Assembly: GCA_947304495.1 (NCBI GenBank)
Contig: CAMZBG010000004.1
Span: forward strand, 1-48,033
Direction: 5' to 3'
From: an uncultured Clostridia bacterium
Lineage (GTDB): Bacteria > Bacillota_I > Bacilli_A > RF39 > UBA660
Length of the DNA stretch: 48,033 nt
Part shown: positions 37,815 through 46,249 of the stretch, one piece after another
How positions within the stretch are numbered: the first letter of the stretch is position 1
Layout of the letters: every line of letters starts with the position of its first letter
Notes under the pieces: generated by a model
What the model saw: only the letters and a program-made list of their open reading frames with translations
What the model was told of the DNA's origin: nothing
Database searches by the model: none
Made by a program: the position numbers and the translations under genes

Positions 37815-37836
37815 AAAACGCAGTATATGCGTTTTT
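37815..37836 (+). terminator. Terminator of the RelB-like operon
   Basis: Stem AAAACGCA/TGCGTTTT with a 5-base loop and a short T run. Confidence 0.82.
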
Positions 37837-37847
37837 ATTATGTCTTA

Positions 37848-37876
37848 TTTACTTATTTTAGATATTTTGCTATAAT
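37848..37876 (+). promoter_or_regulatory. tilS-ftsH promoter
   Basis: TTTACT, 17 bp, TATAAT with TGC before the -10. Confidence 0.78.
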
Positions 37877-37899
37877 ACATAACGAATTGGAGGTGAATT

Positions 37900-39234
37900 A
37901 TGAATAATTTAAGTAAATTAAATAAAATCGATGATGAATATTTTATTGTTGGCGTATCAGCTGGACCAGATTCGATGGCACTATTACATATGCTTATAAA
38001 TAATACCAATAAGAAATTAGTATGTGCTCATGTCAACCACAATGTTAGAAAAGCCAGCAAAGAAGAACAAGATTTTCTAAAGAATTACTGCGAAAATAAT
38101 AATATTATCTTTGAATTAATGAAAATTGATAACTACCAAGAAAATAATTTTGAAAATGAAGCTAGAAAAAAAAGATATGCCTTTTATGAAGAAATACTTA
38201 AAAAATATAATTCTCATACCTTGTTATTGGCTCATCATGGCGATGATCTAATTGAAACTATCATCATGAAAATAATTCGTGGTTCTAATTTAGAGGGTTA
38301 TGCCGGTATCAAAGAAGTATCTAATCAGAAAGATTATAAAATTATAAGACCACTATTGAATCTAACAAAAAAAGATATTATAAAATATAATAAAGAAAAT
38401 AAAATTAAATACTTTATCGATAAGACAAATAATAATAAGAAATATACTCGTAATCGTATTAGGTTAAATATTTTGCCATTATTAAAGAAAGAAGACTCTA
38501 ATATTCATTTAAAGTTTCTTAAGTATTCTAATACACTCCAAGAATATTACAACTATGTTGAAGACATTGTTAAAGATAAGTTAGATAAAGATTATAAAAA
38601 TAATATAATTAATATAGAGGTATTTAAAAAAGAACATCCATTTATTAAAAAGAATATTATTTTCTATATCTTAAGTAACATTTATAATAACCAAGATAAT
38701 ATTATTAAAGATAAACATATCGATGATATTATTAAAATGATCAGTAATGATAAACCTAATATGAAAATAGATTTACCACAAGGTTATGTTGCAAAAAAAG
38801 AATATAATAAAGTTATCTTTAAAAAAAGTAATCAAAAAAATGAAGATTATTGTTTAGAATTTAAAGATTACCTTAAAATTAATAGCTTCGTCATTAAAAA
38901 AGTAGCAACAAAAGATAGTGACGATAATAATACCTGTAGATTAAATAGTAAAAAGATTAAATTACCATTATATGTTAGAAACAGAAGAAAAGGTGATTAT
39001 ATTGAATTACTAGGAACAGATGGTAAGAAAAAGATTAAAGAAATTTTTATTGAAAAGAAATTACCATTAAATAATCGCGATAGTTACCCTATTCTCGTCG
39101 ATGCTAATGATGATATTCTTTGGATTCCAAATATAAAAAAATCTAAATATATTGTTAAAAAAGATGATTTTTATGATATAATACTAACTAGTTATGAAGA
39201 AAGTGAGGAACATAATGAAAAAGAAACAAAATAG
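37900..39234 (+). CDS. tilS: tRNA(Ile)-lysidine synthetase
   Basis: This 444-residue enzyme converts C34 of the CAU-anticodon tRNA-Ile to lysidine so that it reads AUA, an abundant codon here. The PP-loop motif is SAGPDS at residue 19, where the common form is SGGxDS. HVNHNVRKASKEEQDFL and LAHHGDDLIETIIMKIIRGS follow. The C-terminal TilS domain includes RNRRKGDYIELLGTDGKKKIKEIF. GGAGGTGAATT precedes the ATG. It overlaps ftsH by 20 bases, the usual tilS-ftsH pairing (hpt is missing between them). Confidence 0.95.
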   Translation: MNNLSKLNKIDDEYFIVGVSAGPDSMALLHMLINNTNKKLVCAHVNHNVRKASKEEQDFLKNYCENNNIIFELMKIDNYQENNFENEARKKRYAFYEEILKKYNSHTLLLAHHGDDLIETIIMKIIRGSNLEGYAGIKEVSNQKDYKIIRPLLNLTKKDIIKYNKENKIKYFIDKTNNNKKYTRNRIRLNILPLLKKEDSNIHLKFLKYSNTLQEYYNYVEDIVKDKLDKDYKNNIINIEVFKKEHPFIKKNIIFYILSNIYNNQDNIIKDKHIDDIIKMISNDKPNMKIDLPQGYVAKKEYNKVIFKKSNQKNEDYCLEFKDYLKINSFVIKKVATKDSDDNNTCRLNSKKIKLPLYVRNRRKGDYIELLGTDGKKKIKEIFIEKKLPLNNRDSYPILVDANDDILWIPNIKKSKYIVKKDDFYDIILTSYEESEEHNEKETK

Positions 39235-41125
39235 TATGTTACCATATGTGTTTTTATTAGCATTTATCATTGCATGTATGGTTTTAGTTAACTTAAATAG
39301 TAAAAAAGTTAATGAATTAAATGCTAGTGATTTCATGAATTTACTAAATAATTCAGAAATTACAGAATTAAAAATTGTTACTAAAGTACGTTCTGAGAAC
39401 TATGAAGTTACCGGTAAACTTAAAAATTATGAAGAAAATGAAAGTTTTTCATTATATTTACCAGTATCTGAAGAATTTATGAAAAAAATAGTAAGTGCTC
39501 AAACAGAACAAAACTTTAAATTAGAAGTCGATAAAGATCCAGAAACTTCATCATTATTAACTTTAGCATTAGAATATATTCCTATTATTCTATTAGGTGG
39601 TGCTATGATATGGCTGTTTACTAGACAAATTGGTTCTAATGGAAAATCAATGGATTTTGGTAGAAGTAAAGCTGTCCTTGTAGATGGTGAAAAAACAGCA
39701 ACATTTAAAGATGTAGCTGGATTAACTGAAGAAAAAGAAGAAGTTCAAGAATTAATTGATTTCTTAAAAAATCCTAAAAAATTTCAAAGCATGGGTGCCA
39801 GGATACCAAAAGGAATACTTCTTGTAGGTCCTCCAGGAACTGGTAAAACATTATTGGCAAGAGCCGTAGCTGGTGAAGCTAATGTTCCATTCTATTACAT
39901 TAGTGGATCAGATTTTGTAGAATTATTCGTAGGTATCGGAGCTGCTCGTGTTAGAGATATGTTTAAACAAGCAAAAATGAATGCTCCATGTCTAATTTTC
40001 ATCGATGAAATAGATGCTGTAGGAAGACAAAGAGGTGCTGGACTTGGTGGTGGACATGATGAAAGAGAACAAACTTTAAACCAATTATTAACTGAAATGG
40101 ATGGCTTTGGTGCTAACGAAGGAATTATTATTATTGCTGCAACTAATAGACCAGATGTTCTTGACCCTGCACTACTTAGACCTGGAAGATTTGATAGACA
40201 AGTAACTGTATCCCTTCCAGATAAACAAGCTAGAAAAGAAATATTAGCCGTACATGCTAAAAATAAAGTTTTAGATAAAAGTGTAACTTTAGATAATCTT
40301 GCTAAAAGAACCCCAGGATTCTCTGGTGCAGACTTAGAAAACCTACTTAATGAAGCTGCTCTTCTTACTGTAAGAAGAGATAAAAAAGCTATTACTATGT
40401 CAGAAATAGATGAAGCTACAGATAGAGTTCTTATGGGTCCTGCCAAAGTAACTAGAAAATACACTGATAAAGAAAAGAAATTAGTTGCCTATCATGAAGC
40501 TGGACATGCTGTATTAGGACTTAAATTAGATGGTGCCAATGAAGTACAAAAAATCACTATCATCCCAAGAGGACATGCTGGTGGATATACAATGATGACA
40601 CCAAAAGAAGATACTTTCAATTATACAAAAAACGAATTACTTGAATCTATTTGTGGTTTACTTGGTGGTCGTGTAGCTGAAGAAATAACCTTTGGTGAAG
40701 TAACAACAGGAGCACAAGATGACTTCAAAAAAGCTACTAATATTGCTAGAAGAATGGTAACTGAATTTGGTATGAGTGATCTTGGCCCTATCATGTATGA
40801 AGAACCATCTGAAAATACTTTCTTAGGTAGAGATTATAACAAAAACAAAAACTTCTCTGAAATTGTTGCTAATGAGATCGACGAAGCAATGCGTAGCATT
40901 ATTAATGAATGTTATGATAAAACTAAAAAGATTATTAAAGAAAATAAAAGTCTTTTAAAATTAATTGCTGAAACTCTTCTTGAAGAAGAAACAATTACCA
41001 AAGAAGAAATTGATTCTTTAGTTGAAAATGGACGTATAATAAAACACGATGAAACTAAAGAAGAAAATATACCTGATAAACTAAAAGAAGATAAAAAGAG
41101 CAAAAAAAATAACGATGAACAATAA
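39215..41125 (+). CDS. ftsH: ATP-dependent zinc metalloprotease FtsH
   Basis: This 636-residue membrane AAA+ protease has two N-terminal membrane segments (about 6-22 and 110-128). The AAA domain has Walker A GPPGTGKT near 205 and Walker [13 protein letters not shown], with the second region of homology [20 protein letters not shown]. The zinc site HEAGH is at residue 427. The C-terminal tail is Lys/Glu-rich. The start is the internal ATG after GTGAGGAACATA. It degrades unassembled membrane proteins and regulators. Confidence 0.97.
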   Translation: MKKKQNSMLPYVFLLAFIIACMVLVNLNSKKVNELNASDFMNLLNNSEITELKIVTKVRSENYEVTGKLKNYEENESFSLYLPVSEEFMKKIVSAQTEQNFKLEVDKDPETSSLLTLALEYIPIILLGGAMIWLFTRQIGSNGKSMDFGRSKAVLVDGEKTATFKDVAGLTEEKEEVQELIDFLKNPKKFQSMGARIPKGILLVGPPGTGKTLLARAVAGEANVPFYYISGSDFVELFVGIGAARVRDMFKQAKMNAPCLIFIDEIDAVGRQRGAGLGGGHDEREQTLNQLLTEMDGFGANEGIIIIAATNRPDVLDPALLRPGRFDRQVTVSLPDKQARKEILAVHAKNKVLDKSVTLDNLAKRTPGFSGADLENLLNEAALLTVRRDKKAITMSEIDEATDRVLMGPAKVTRKYTDKEKKLVAYHEAGHAVLGLKLDGANEVQKITIIPRGHAGGYTMMTPKEDTFNYTKNELLESICGLLGGRVAEEITFGEVTTGAQDDFKKATNIARRMVTEFGMSDLGPIMYEEPSENTFLGRDYNKNKNFSEIVANEIDEAMRSIINECYDKTKKIIKENKSLLKLIAETLLEEETITKEEIDSLVENGRIIKHDETKEENIPDKLKEDKKSKKNNDEQ

Positions 41126-41142
41126 TAGTTCATCGTTTTTTT
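41111..41142. terminator. Bidirectional terminator between ftsH and divIC
   Basis: 10-bp stem AACGATGAAC/GTTCATCGTT, 7-base loop, T runs on both strands, between convergent genes. Confidence 0.88.
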
Positions 41143-41437
41143 ACTCCTCTATTCGAAGTATTAACTCTCCATCTTTTGAATAAAAATATTTTTCTCTAAC
41201 ATATTTAGCTATATAATCTGGATCTTCTAATTTCATTATATCACTCTCTAAGTTTTTCTTTTCATCTTCAAGTGATGTAATTTGTGAAGCTAATTCTTTC
41301 TTTTCAATCCTCATCTTATTAATAGCTACAACATTACTAAATAGATTATATCCCAAAATAGCAGTGATTCCACTAAATAAAACTAATGCTAAAAAATATC
41401 TAATTTTACGTTTAGATGCTTTTTTCTTCTTAGCCAT
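41141..41437 (-). CDS. divIC: Septum formation initiator DivIC
   Basis: This 98-residue bitopic division protein has a Lys-rich cytoplasmic N terminus (AKKKKASKRKIR), one membrane span (YFLALVLFSGITAILGYNLF), and an extracellular leucine-zipper-like coiled coil (KKELASQITSLEDEKKNLE) leading to the conserved DPDYIAKYVREKYFYSKDGE-type end. It acts with FtsL and DivIB at the septum. The start is the ATG after GGTGATAAT. Its position next to yabP-yabQ is conserved in spore-formers. Confidence 0.92.
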   Translation of the reverse strand: MAKKKKASKRKIRYFLALVLFSGITAILGYNLFSNVVAINKMRIEKKELASQITSLEDEKKNLESDIMKLEDPDYIAKYVREKYFYSKDGELILRIEE

Positions 41438-41468
41438 ATTATCACCGCCTACTTTTTTAATCATACTA

Positions 41469-41477
41469 ATTATAGCA
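41469..41477 (-). promoter_or_regulatory. divIC extended -10
   Basis: TGCTATAAT on the minus strand, with a TTGTAA -35 at 16 bp (ending near 41496). Confidence 0.55.
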
Positions 41478-41518
41478 CAGATTGTCAATTTTACAAAGAA
41501 TTTTTAAACTACAATTTA

Positions 41519-41794
41519 CTATTTCTTTTTTATCTGTAAAATTATTATATATCCAACCCAATATCCAACTATGATTAAAACAATAAAATATATATGTAAA
41601 TACCCATTGTTAATATACATTAAACCCAAAAAATATAATATTGCCAATAAAAAGATAAAGAATAAAGAAAACAATATTTTACCAACCACTTTAAAATAAT
41701 TATTTATATTAATAATAATATCTAATAAAAAATACAAAATAATACCATATATAAAAGAAAAGAAAAACGAATATAATTGAATATCTAATTGCAT
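41519..41794 (-). CDS. yabQ: Spore cortex membrane protein YabQ
   Basis: This 91-residue protein has three predicted membrane helices and the YabQ N-terminal pattern IQLYSFFFSFIYGIILYFLLDIIIN. In Bacillus it is made in the mother cell under sigma-E and is needed for spore cortex formation. It starts on the yabP stop (TAATG overlap) and belongs to the same transcript. It is shorter than Bacillus YabQ (about 211), lacking the C-terminal extension. Confidence 0.88.
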   Translation of the reverse strand: MQLDIQLYSFFFSFIYGIILYFLLDIIININNYFKVVGKILFSLFFIFLLAILYFLGLMYINNGYLHIYFIVLIIVGYWVGYIIILQIKKK

Positions 41795-42087
41795 TATTTA
41801 AATAATTTACCCAAAAAAGAATCCTCTTTATTCTTAGATAATCCACTATCAGTATATACCAAACTATCTATTTTTCCCTTAATTGATACATTTCCCTGAT
41901 AAGTATCCAATTTAATAATTTCAAGTTCACTACCCTTTATAGTTAAATATCCTAACGTTGTATCCATAAAAAATTCCTCATTATCAAAACTCTCTATTTT
42001 CTTAACTCCTGTAACCACAACATTTTTTCTTTCAGCTAAGCTAATTCCATGATTAAAAGCTGCTTCTATTTCTTTAACCTTGTCCAT
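41794..42087 (-). CDS. yabP: Sporulation protein YabP
   Basis: This 97-residue protein matches YabP/YqfC: the N-terminal part contains RKNVVVTGVKKIESFDNEEFFMDT and GYLTIKGSELEIIKLD, followed by the GNVSIKGKIDSLVY strand. In Bacillus it is required for cortex assembly, with YabQ downstream as here. AGGTGATAAT precedes the ATG. Confidence 0.92.
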   Translation of the reverse strand: MDKVKEIEAAFNHGISLAERKNVVVTGVKKIESFDNEEFFMDTTLGYLTIKGSELEIIKLDTYQGNVSIKGKIDSLVYTDSGLSKNKEDSFLGKLFK

Positions 42088-42102
42088 ATTATCACCTAAT
42101 TA

Positions 42103-42110
42103 AATATATG
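42103..42110 (-). promoter_or_regulatory. Possible sigma-E-type -10 before yabP
   Basis: CATATATT on the minus strand, 16 bases before the yabP ATG, resembles the sigma-E -10 (CATAnAnT). A TGTATAAA sequence lies 13 bases further upstream. In Bacillus this gene belongs to the sigma-E regulon. Confidence 0.35.
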
Positions 42111-42127
42111 CCCTAATATTTAATTTA

Positions 42128-42150
42128 TACAAAAAAAAACACCATAAGGT
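42128..42150 (-). terminator. spoVG terminator
   Basis: Stem AACACC/GGTGTT with a 4-base loop and nine T on the minus strand. Confidence 0.85.
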
Positions 42151-42151
42151 G

Positions 42152-42409
42152 TTATTCTGCTTTTTCATAAGCTTCAATAATTTCTTTTTCAAAAACTTGT
42201 CTAGTTTCAGAATTGATTGGATGAGCTATATCTCTATAACCACCTGTAGAAGTTTGTCTACTAGGCATAGCTATAAATAGACCATTATCTCCTTCAATGA
42301 TTCTAATGTCATGTACTGCAAAACAATCATCAATAAGTACTGAAGCAATTCCTTTCATTCTTGAATTTTCTTTTTCAATCTTCTTTACTGTAACTGAAGT
42401 AATTTTCAT
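42152..42409 (-). CDS. spoVG: SpoVG RNA/DNA-binding regulator
   Basis: This 85-residue protein follows the SpoVG pattern closely: [34 protein letters not shown] and [15 protein letters not shown]. It is a nucleic-acid-binding regulator of septation and other processes. AGAGGAGTG precedes the ATG. It has its own promoter and terminator. Confidence 0.97.
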   Translation of the reverse strand: MKITSVTVKKIEKENSRMKGIASVLIDDCFAVHDIRIIEGDNGLFIAMPSRQTSTGGYRDIAHPINSETRQVFEKEIIEAYEKAE

Positions 42410-42428
42410 TGTGCTTACACTCCTCTTC

Positions 42429-42447
42429 TAGAAAATAATATTTTCTA
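42429..42447 (-). other. Leader hairpin before spoVG
   Basis: Perfect inverted repeat TAGAAAA/TTTTCTA with a 5-base centre in the short spoVG leader, just upstream of the ribosome-binding site. No U tract. Confidence 0.45.
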
Positions 42448-42452
42448 ACTAC

Positions 42453-42482
42453 ATTGTACAAGATATTATTATAAAAAGTCAA
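42453..42482 (-). promoter_or_regulatory. spoVG promoter
   Basis: TTGACT, 18 bp, TACAAT. It reads as sigma-A-like rather than the sigma-H type used in Bacillus. Confidence 0.65.
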
Positions 42483-42496
42483 GCTTTTTATGTAAT

Positions 42497-42709
42497 TTAT
42501 ATGTATATTTGAATAGTTTTTGTTAATATATCAAAGTAATTAAAACTTTTTATTTCACCACTTAATAGTTTTATAGTAAATATATTGTAATAAACCTTAT
42601 ATATTACTCCATCATATCGTTCTTTTTTACTTCTACTGCCATAATATATTATGACTACCTTTGAGCCTATTTTAGTAGCCATATATTTCCTTATATATTT
42701 TATATTCAT
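42497..42709 (-). CDS. veg: Veg family protein
   Basis: This 70-residue protein has the Veg pattern: IKYIRKYMATKIGSKVVI, a Ser-Arg-Ser-Lys-Lys loop in place of the Gly-Arg-Arg-Lys loop, IYKVYYNIFTIKL, and the C-terminal FDILTKTIQIYI, similar to YADILTETVQ of Bacillus Veg. Veg influences biofilm gene expression and spore germination in Bacillus. By homology I keep the ATG overlapping the yabG stop (TAATG); an internal ATG after AAGGAAATAT would remove a conserved helix. Confidence 0.82.
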   Translation of the reverse strand: MNIKYIRKYMATKIGSKVVIIYYGSRSKKERYDGVIYKVYYNIFTIKLLSGEIKSFNYFDILTKTIQIYI

Positions 42710-43467
42710 TATCTTGGATACCCTACATACATCGATCCCTTAGTAATAATTCCTCCCATACCAGAAGATCCATACTTAGTCTTATCAAGTATCTTCATAA
42801 TATTAATATCCTCATTCTTATTTGAAAATGATAAACAGGCAGCAACTATAGCTGGATCTAAAGCATGAATATTAATTCTTTTAGGACTTGAAGCAAAATT
42901 AGCACCTGCTTTAATCAAACTTTCATAGTTTGATTGGCATGCCCCTGCAACAATAAATAATTTATCATGACTTTTTTCATACTTACGGGCCACATTTACA
43001 GCATCTACAAACCTTGAAGTATTTCGATACTGATTATGTTTAGATTTAGAAAAAGAATCATGTCCTGTCAAAACCAAAATATCCGGATTATATTTTCTAA
43101 GTAATTCATCCAACTGATTAGCCATATCATCCTCACTTAGATATAATCCATAGGCTCTAATTTTATTTTTTTTATAAAATTTCATACATCTATTTAAATA
43201 TTCTTTATCACCATCTAAATGTAAAATAATACCTGGTAAATAAAAATATTCATCCCGATCCAAATTACGATAATCATCTATTTCCGGCTTAAAACTATCA
43301 CCATCTGTTTCACCATTATACAAAACTAAATCATCTATAGTACTATCTGCACATAATCTTATAAAAACCCCTTTTAAGTAATATACATCAGCATCTATAT
43401 CAACAATCTGAAAGACTATATCATTGTTATATTTTTTTCTTGTCACATATTTACCTATACTAAACAT
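42709..43467 (-). CDS. yabG: Sporulation-specific protease YabG
   Basis: This 252-residue protein fits the YabG peptidase family: an N-terminal GKYVTRKKYNNDIVFQI beta domain, PGIILHLDGD, DILVLTGHDSF, FIVAGACQSNYESLI and SPKRINIHALDPAIVA. It processes spore coat proteins in Bacillus. Length is somewhat below the usual 290. AGATAGGTGAATTT precedes the start. Position next to rsmA and veg is as in Bacillus. Confidence 0.93.
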   Translation of the reverse strand: MFSIGKYVTRKKYNNDIVFQIVDIDADVYYLKGVFIRLCADSTIDDLVLYNGETDGDSFKPEIDDYRNLDRDEYFYLPGIILHLDGDKEYLNRCMKFYKKNKIRAYGLYLSEDDMANQLDELLRKYNPDILVLTGHDSFSKSKHNQYRNTSRFVDAVNVARKYEKSHDKLFIVAGACQSNYESLIKAGANFASSPKRINIHALDPAIVAACLSFSNKNEDINIMKILDKTKYGSSGMGGIITKGSMYVGYPR

Positions 43468-43500
43468 AAATTCACCTATCTAATAATATTCAATATTAAT

Positions 43501-43527
43501 AAAAAAAATAACTAAATTTCTTTAGCT
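43501..43527 (-). terminator. rsmA terminator overlapping the stop codon
   Basis: Minus-strand AGCTAAA/TTTAGTT stem (one G-U pair) with a GAAA tetraloop, then eight T. Confidence 0.7.
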
Positions 43528-44294
43528 ATTTCTATAAATACCTCAACAGGTATATCTTCAGCTCTATTAGATAAATCATAACCATATCTTTTAAGTACTT
43601 CTTCTACTTTACCAGTATCGTACAAACTTAAATTATTCTTTAAGTTCTTTCTCTTAAATTTAAATGCCTGTTTAATTAATTCTTCAAATTTATCAACATC
43701 GATATTTTCTAATTTATTATCCTTATCTAAACTTATAACTGCACTATCAACATTTGGTTGTGGATAAAAACAATTTCTATTTACTTTAAATAATTTCTTA
43801 ATTCGATATCTACTTCCTAGCAATACAGAAACCATTCCATATTGTCTTCTTCCATTTATTGAAGAAAGCCTATCAGCAACCTCTTCTTGAATCATTACTA
43901 TCATTCGATCTGGATATAATTCGTTCATTAATTTAGTAATAATAGGTGTCGTTATATAATACGGTAAATTTGCTACAACATATATTTTATCATATTTATA
44001 TTTTTTACGAATACTACTAATATCTTGTCTTAAAAAATCACCAAAAATTATTTCATAATTATCGTTATCAGATAAAGCTTTTTCTAATATTTCTTTTAAT
44101 CTAGTATCTATTTCATATAAAATAGCATATCCAGCTAAAGGGATAATTTCTTTGGATAAACTACCAGCACCAGGCCCAACCTCAATAACAAGTGTATCTT
44201 TATCAATATCACTACATTTCTTAATTTTATCAATAATATTTAAATCATTGATAAAATTTTGCCCTAATGATTTTTTAAACTCAAAATTCTTCAT
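43512..44294 (-). CDS. rsmA: 16S rRNA A1518/A1519 dimethyltransferase
   Basis: This 260-residue KsgA-type enzyme uses S-adenosylmethionine to dimethylate two adenines in helix 45. It has KKSLGQNFINDLNIIDKI, SAM-binding VIEVGPGAGSLSKEI, and catalytic NLPYYITTPI. FKFKRKNLKNNL lies in the C-terminal domain. GAGG precedes the ATG. Loss of this gene gives kasugamycin resistance in other bacteria. Confidence 0.97.
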   Translation of the reverse strand: MKNFEFKKSLGQNFINDLNIIDKIKKCSDIDKDTLVIEVGPGAGSLSKEIIPLAGYAILYEIDTRLKEILEKALSDNDNYEIIFGDFLRQDISSIRKKYKYDKIYVVANLPYYITTPIITKLMNELYPDRMIVMIQEEVADRLSSINGRRQYGMVSVLLGSRYRIKKLFKVNRNCFYPQPNVDSAVISLDKDNKLENIDVDKFEELIKQAFKFKRKNLKNNLSLYDTGKVEEVLKRYGYDLSNRAEDIPVEVFIEIAKEI

Positions 44295-44312
44295 ATATAT
44301 CCCTCAATTAGT

Positions 44313-44341
44313 ATTTTATAGATAAACCCTTTAGTTGTCAA
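44313..44341 (-). promoter_or_regulatory. rsmA promoter
   Basis: Perfect TTGACA, 17 bp, TAAAAT. The -35 abuts the upstream terminator's T run. Confidence 0.82.
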
Positions 44342-44374
44342 GAAAAAAGATAGTTCACAAAATATTGAACTATC
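44342..44374 (-). terminator. Terminator of the wall-hydrolase gene
   Basis: 9-bp stem GATAGTTCA/TGAACTATC, 8-base loop, six T on the minus strand. It overlaps the stop codon. Confidence 0.88.
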
Positions 44375-45149
44375 AATTATAACCATATCTATTACCGCCA
44401 TCTACCATGTATTTATCACTATAACTAGATACATGCCAAGCTCTAAATCCTAAATAACTATTATTTCTAATACCATTTAAACCATCTATTACCGCTTGTT
44501 TAGCTATTCTATACTTCTCTCCACCATATTTACTACCCCCAGGCATATATGCTTGATAATATCCAGCAAAATAAACTTCAAATTGACCAGCTCTTGTTAC
44601 TTGCTTATAAGGACTATTGCCAGCCCATTTACTCCACTTAGGTGAATCGCATCTATTTAAAATAACTGAAACAACAGCCAGAGCATCATCCTTATTCTTA
44701 TCAAATTCTCCAGCCACTACTGCTACCACTACATCAAATTCATTACCACTAAGGTTATATTCTTTATTACCTTCTGTTACTTTAAATCCCATTTCTTCAC
44801 GATTGTTATACTTACTAGCATCTACGGATACTAATGGAGTACTAACAATCTCCTCTTCATCTGATTCTTGTTTCTCTTCTTCTTGCTTTTCTTCAACCAC
44901 ATCTACAGATGGTAATTCTTCTAATACTTCTTCCTCAGGTAAAGTAATTGCTACTTCTTTATACACAGGGGTTTCCTCTTCAAATAATAAAGATACAGCA
45001 GTAGCAATCTTATTCAAATTTTCATTATGTATCGTACTAACATACTTTTCAGTACTAATACTACCATTATCAAAATTAGTCGTATAAAAGAAACCAACAA
45101 AGAATAATTGGCACATAATTACAACTAAACCTGATAGCTTTCTCCTCAT
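44373..45149 (-). CDS. SleB-type cell wall hydrolase
   Basis: This 258-residue protein has an N-terminal signal or anchor (LSGLVVIMCQLFFVGFFYT), an acidic Glu/Ser-rich linker (about 65-105), and a C-terminal SleB/Hydrolase_2 domain (about 130-258). Domain landmarks are VVAVVAGEFDKNKDDALAVV with the probable catalytic Glu, SVILNRCDSPKW, AGQFEVY, and HVSSYSDKYMVDGGNRYGYN. Such enzymes are lytic transglycosylases acting on spore cortex or vegetative wall. The same position in Bacillus holds yabE, a different wall-hydrolase family. GGGGTGATTATTA precedes the ATG. Confidence 0.88.
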   Translation of the reverse strand: MRRKLSGLVVIMCQLFFVGFFYTTNFDNGSISTEKYVSTIHNENLNKIATAVSLLFEEETPVYKEVAITLPEEEVLEELPSVDVVEEKQEEEKQESDEEEIVSTPLVSVDASKYNNREEMGFKVTEGNKEYNLSGNEFDVVVAVVAGEFDKNKDDALAVVSVILNRCDSPKWSKWAGNSPYKQVTRAGQFEVYFAGYYQAYMPGGSKYGGEKYRIAKQAVIDGLNGIRNNSYLGFRAWHVSSYSDKYMVDGGNRYGYN

Positions 45150-45186
45150 TAATAATCACCCCATAGCTTTTATATTAGGTAATATC

Positions 45187-45215
45187 ATATTAACACATCT
45201 AACTTTAAAAGTCAA
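45187..45215 (-). promoter_or_regulatory. Promoter of the wall-hydrolase gene
   Basis: TTGACT, 17 bp, TAATAT with TGT before the -10. The -35 begins just within the tatD end. Confidence 0.8.
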
Positions 45216-45954
45216 ATAATCTATTTGCATTATTATTGGTAATTTCAACCACTTGATTCATAGAAACACCTTTAATTTCAGCTATTTTAGCAGCAATTAA
45301 TGGAATATTTTCAGGAGTATTAATTTGTCCCCTCATAGGTTCTGGCGATAAATATGGAGAATCAGTTTCCAATAATATATATTCCATATCAATATTTCTT
45401 ATTACATCGATTATATTTTTAGCATTCTTATATGTACATACCCCACCTATACCAATACAATAACCCAATTTTATAAATTCATTTGCCATCTCCAAACTAC
45501 CACTAAAGCAATGAATACTTCCTGTATTTTTATATTTACTCATAATATCATATGTGTCTTTTATAGAATCTCTTGAATGCACAATAACAGGTTTATTATA
45601 TTTTTTAGCTAATTCTAATTGTTTCTTAAAAGCCATCTTTTGTCTCTCTTTATCAGTATCATCATAATGATAATCTAATCCTATTTCCCCAATCGCTACA
45701 ATCTTGTCATCATTTACATGTTCTTCTAACCAACCTATAGCATCATCTATATCACAATCTAATTCCGTTGGATGGAATCCAATTGCCCCATATACAATAT
45801 CATACTTTTTTACTAATTCTAAAACTTCTATATTTGATGCCATATCACACCCATTAACAATTATCTTATCAATTGAAGCAGCCTTAATTTTATCAATCAA
45901 TTCATCAATATTTTCATAATATTCAGAAGAAATATGACAATGTGTATCAATCAT
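45205..45954 (-). CDS. tatD: TatD-family metal-dependent DNase/hydrolase
   Basis: This 249-residue TIM-barrel hydrolase has IDTHCHIS (HxH metal site), AIGEIGLDYHYDDTDKERQKMAF, PVIVHSRDS, GSIHCFSGSLEMA and LLETDSPYLSP. It is probably a 3'-5' exonuclease or peptidoglycan-independent phosphoesterase typical of YabD/YcfH. The ATG five bases after GGGGG is preferred over an ATG four codons upstream. It is co-transcribed with the 54-residue gene just before it, and metG lies upstream, as in Bacillus. Confidence 0.95.
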   Translation of the reverse strand: MIDTHCHISSEYYENIDELIDKIKAASIDKIIVNGCDMASNIEVLELVKKYDIVYGAIGFHPTELDCDIDDAIGWLEEHVNDDKIVAIGEIGLDYHYDDTDKERQKMAFKKQLELAKKYNKPVIVHSRDSIKDTYDIMSKYKNTGSIHCFSGSLEMANEFIKLGYCIGIGGVCTYKNAKNIIDVIRNIDMEYILLETDSPYLSPEPMRGQINTPENIPLIAAKIAEIKGVSMNQVVEITNNNANRLFDF

Positions 45955-45970
45955 TTTATCCCCCATCCTT

Positions 45971-46135
45971 TCATTGCTTAATTATCATAAAATATCTTAA
46001 ACATGAACATAATAAAACTAGCAAATATATAACATCTATTATACAAAAATTAGATATCATATTAGATATAACCAATACGAATAAAAATATAAAATATAAA
46101 ACTATACATCTATTTGATTTCTTATTTTCATACAT
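45971..46135 (-). CDS. Unannotated 54-residue small membrane protein
   Basis: A short minus-strand frame missed by length cut-offs. GAAAGGA lies 8 bases before the ATG and a near-perfect promoter is 35 bases further up. The peptide begins MYENKKSNRC and has two hydrophobic spans (IVLYFIFLFVLVISNMI and FCIIDVIYLLVLLCSCL), ending RYFMIIKQ. Its stop is 17 bases before the tatD start, inside the tatD ribosome-binding region, suggesting coupling. It has four Cys. No family is recognised. Translation is supported by ribosome-binding site, promoter and spacing, not by homology. Confidence 0.6.
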   Translation of the reverse strand: MYENKKSNRCIVLYFIFLFVLVISNMISNFCIIDVIYLLVLLCSCLRYFMIIKQ

Positions 46136-46169
46136 AATTATTGTCCTTTCATATAAGAACTACTCATTA

Positions 46170-46198
46170 AATATAACAAATATCAATATATTTGTAAA
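46170..46198 (-). promoter_or_regulatory. Promoter of the small membrane protein-tatD operon
   Basis: TTTACA, 17 bp, TATATT with TGT before the -10. Confidence 0.8.
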
Positions 46199-46249
46199 TA
46201 ATGGTATACTTTTTAATTATATTTTACATAATCTGTCAATATATATTAT

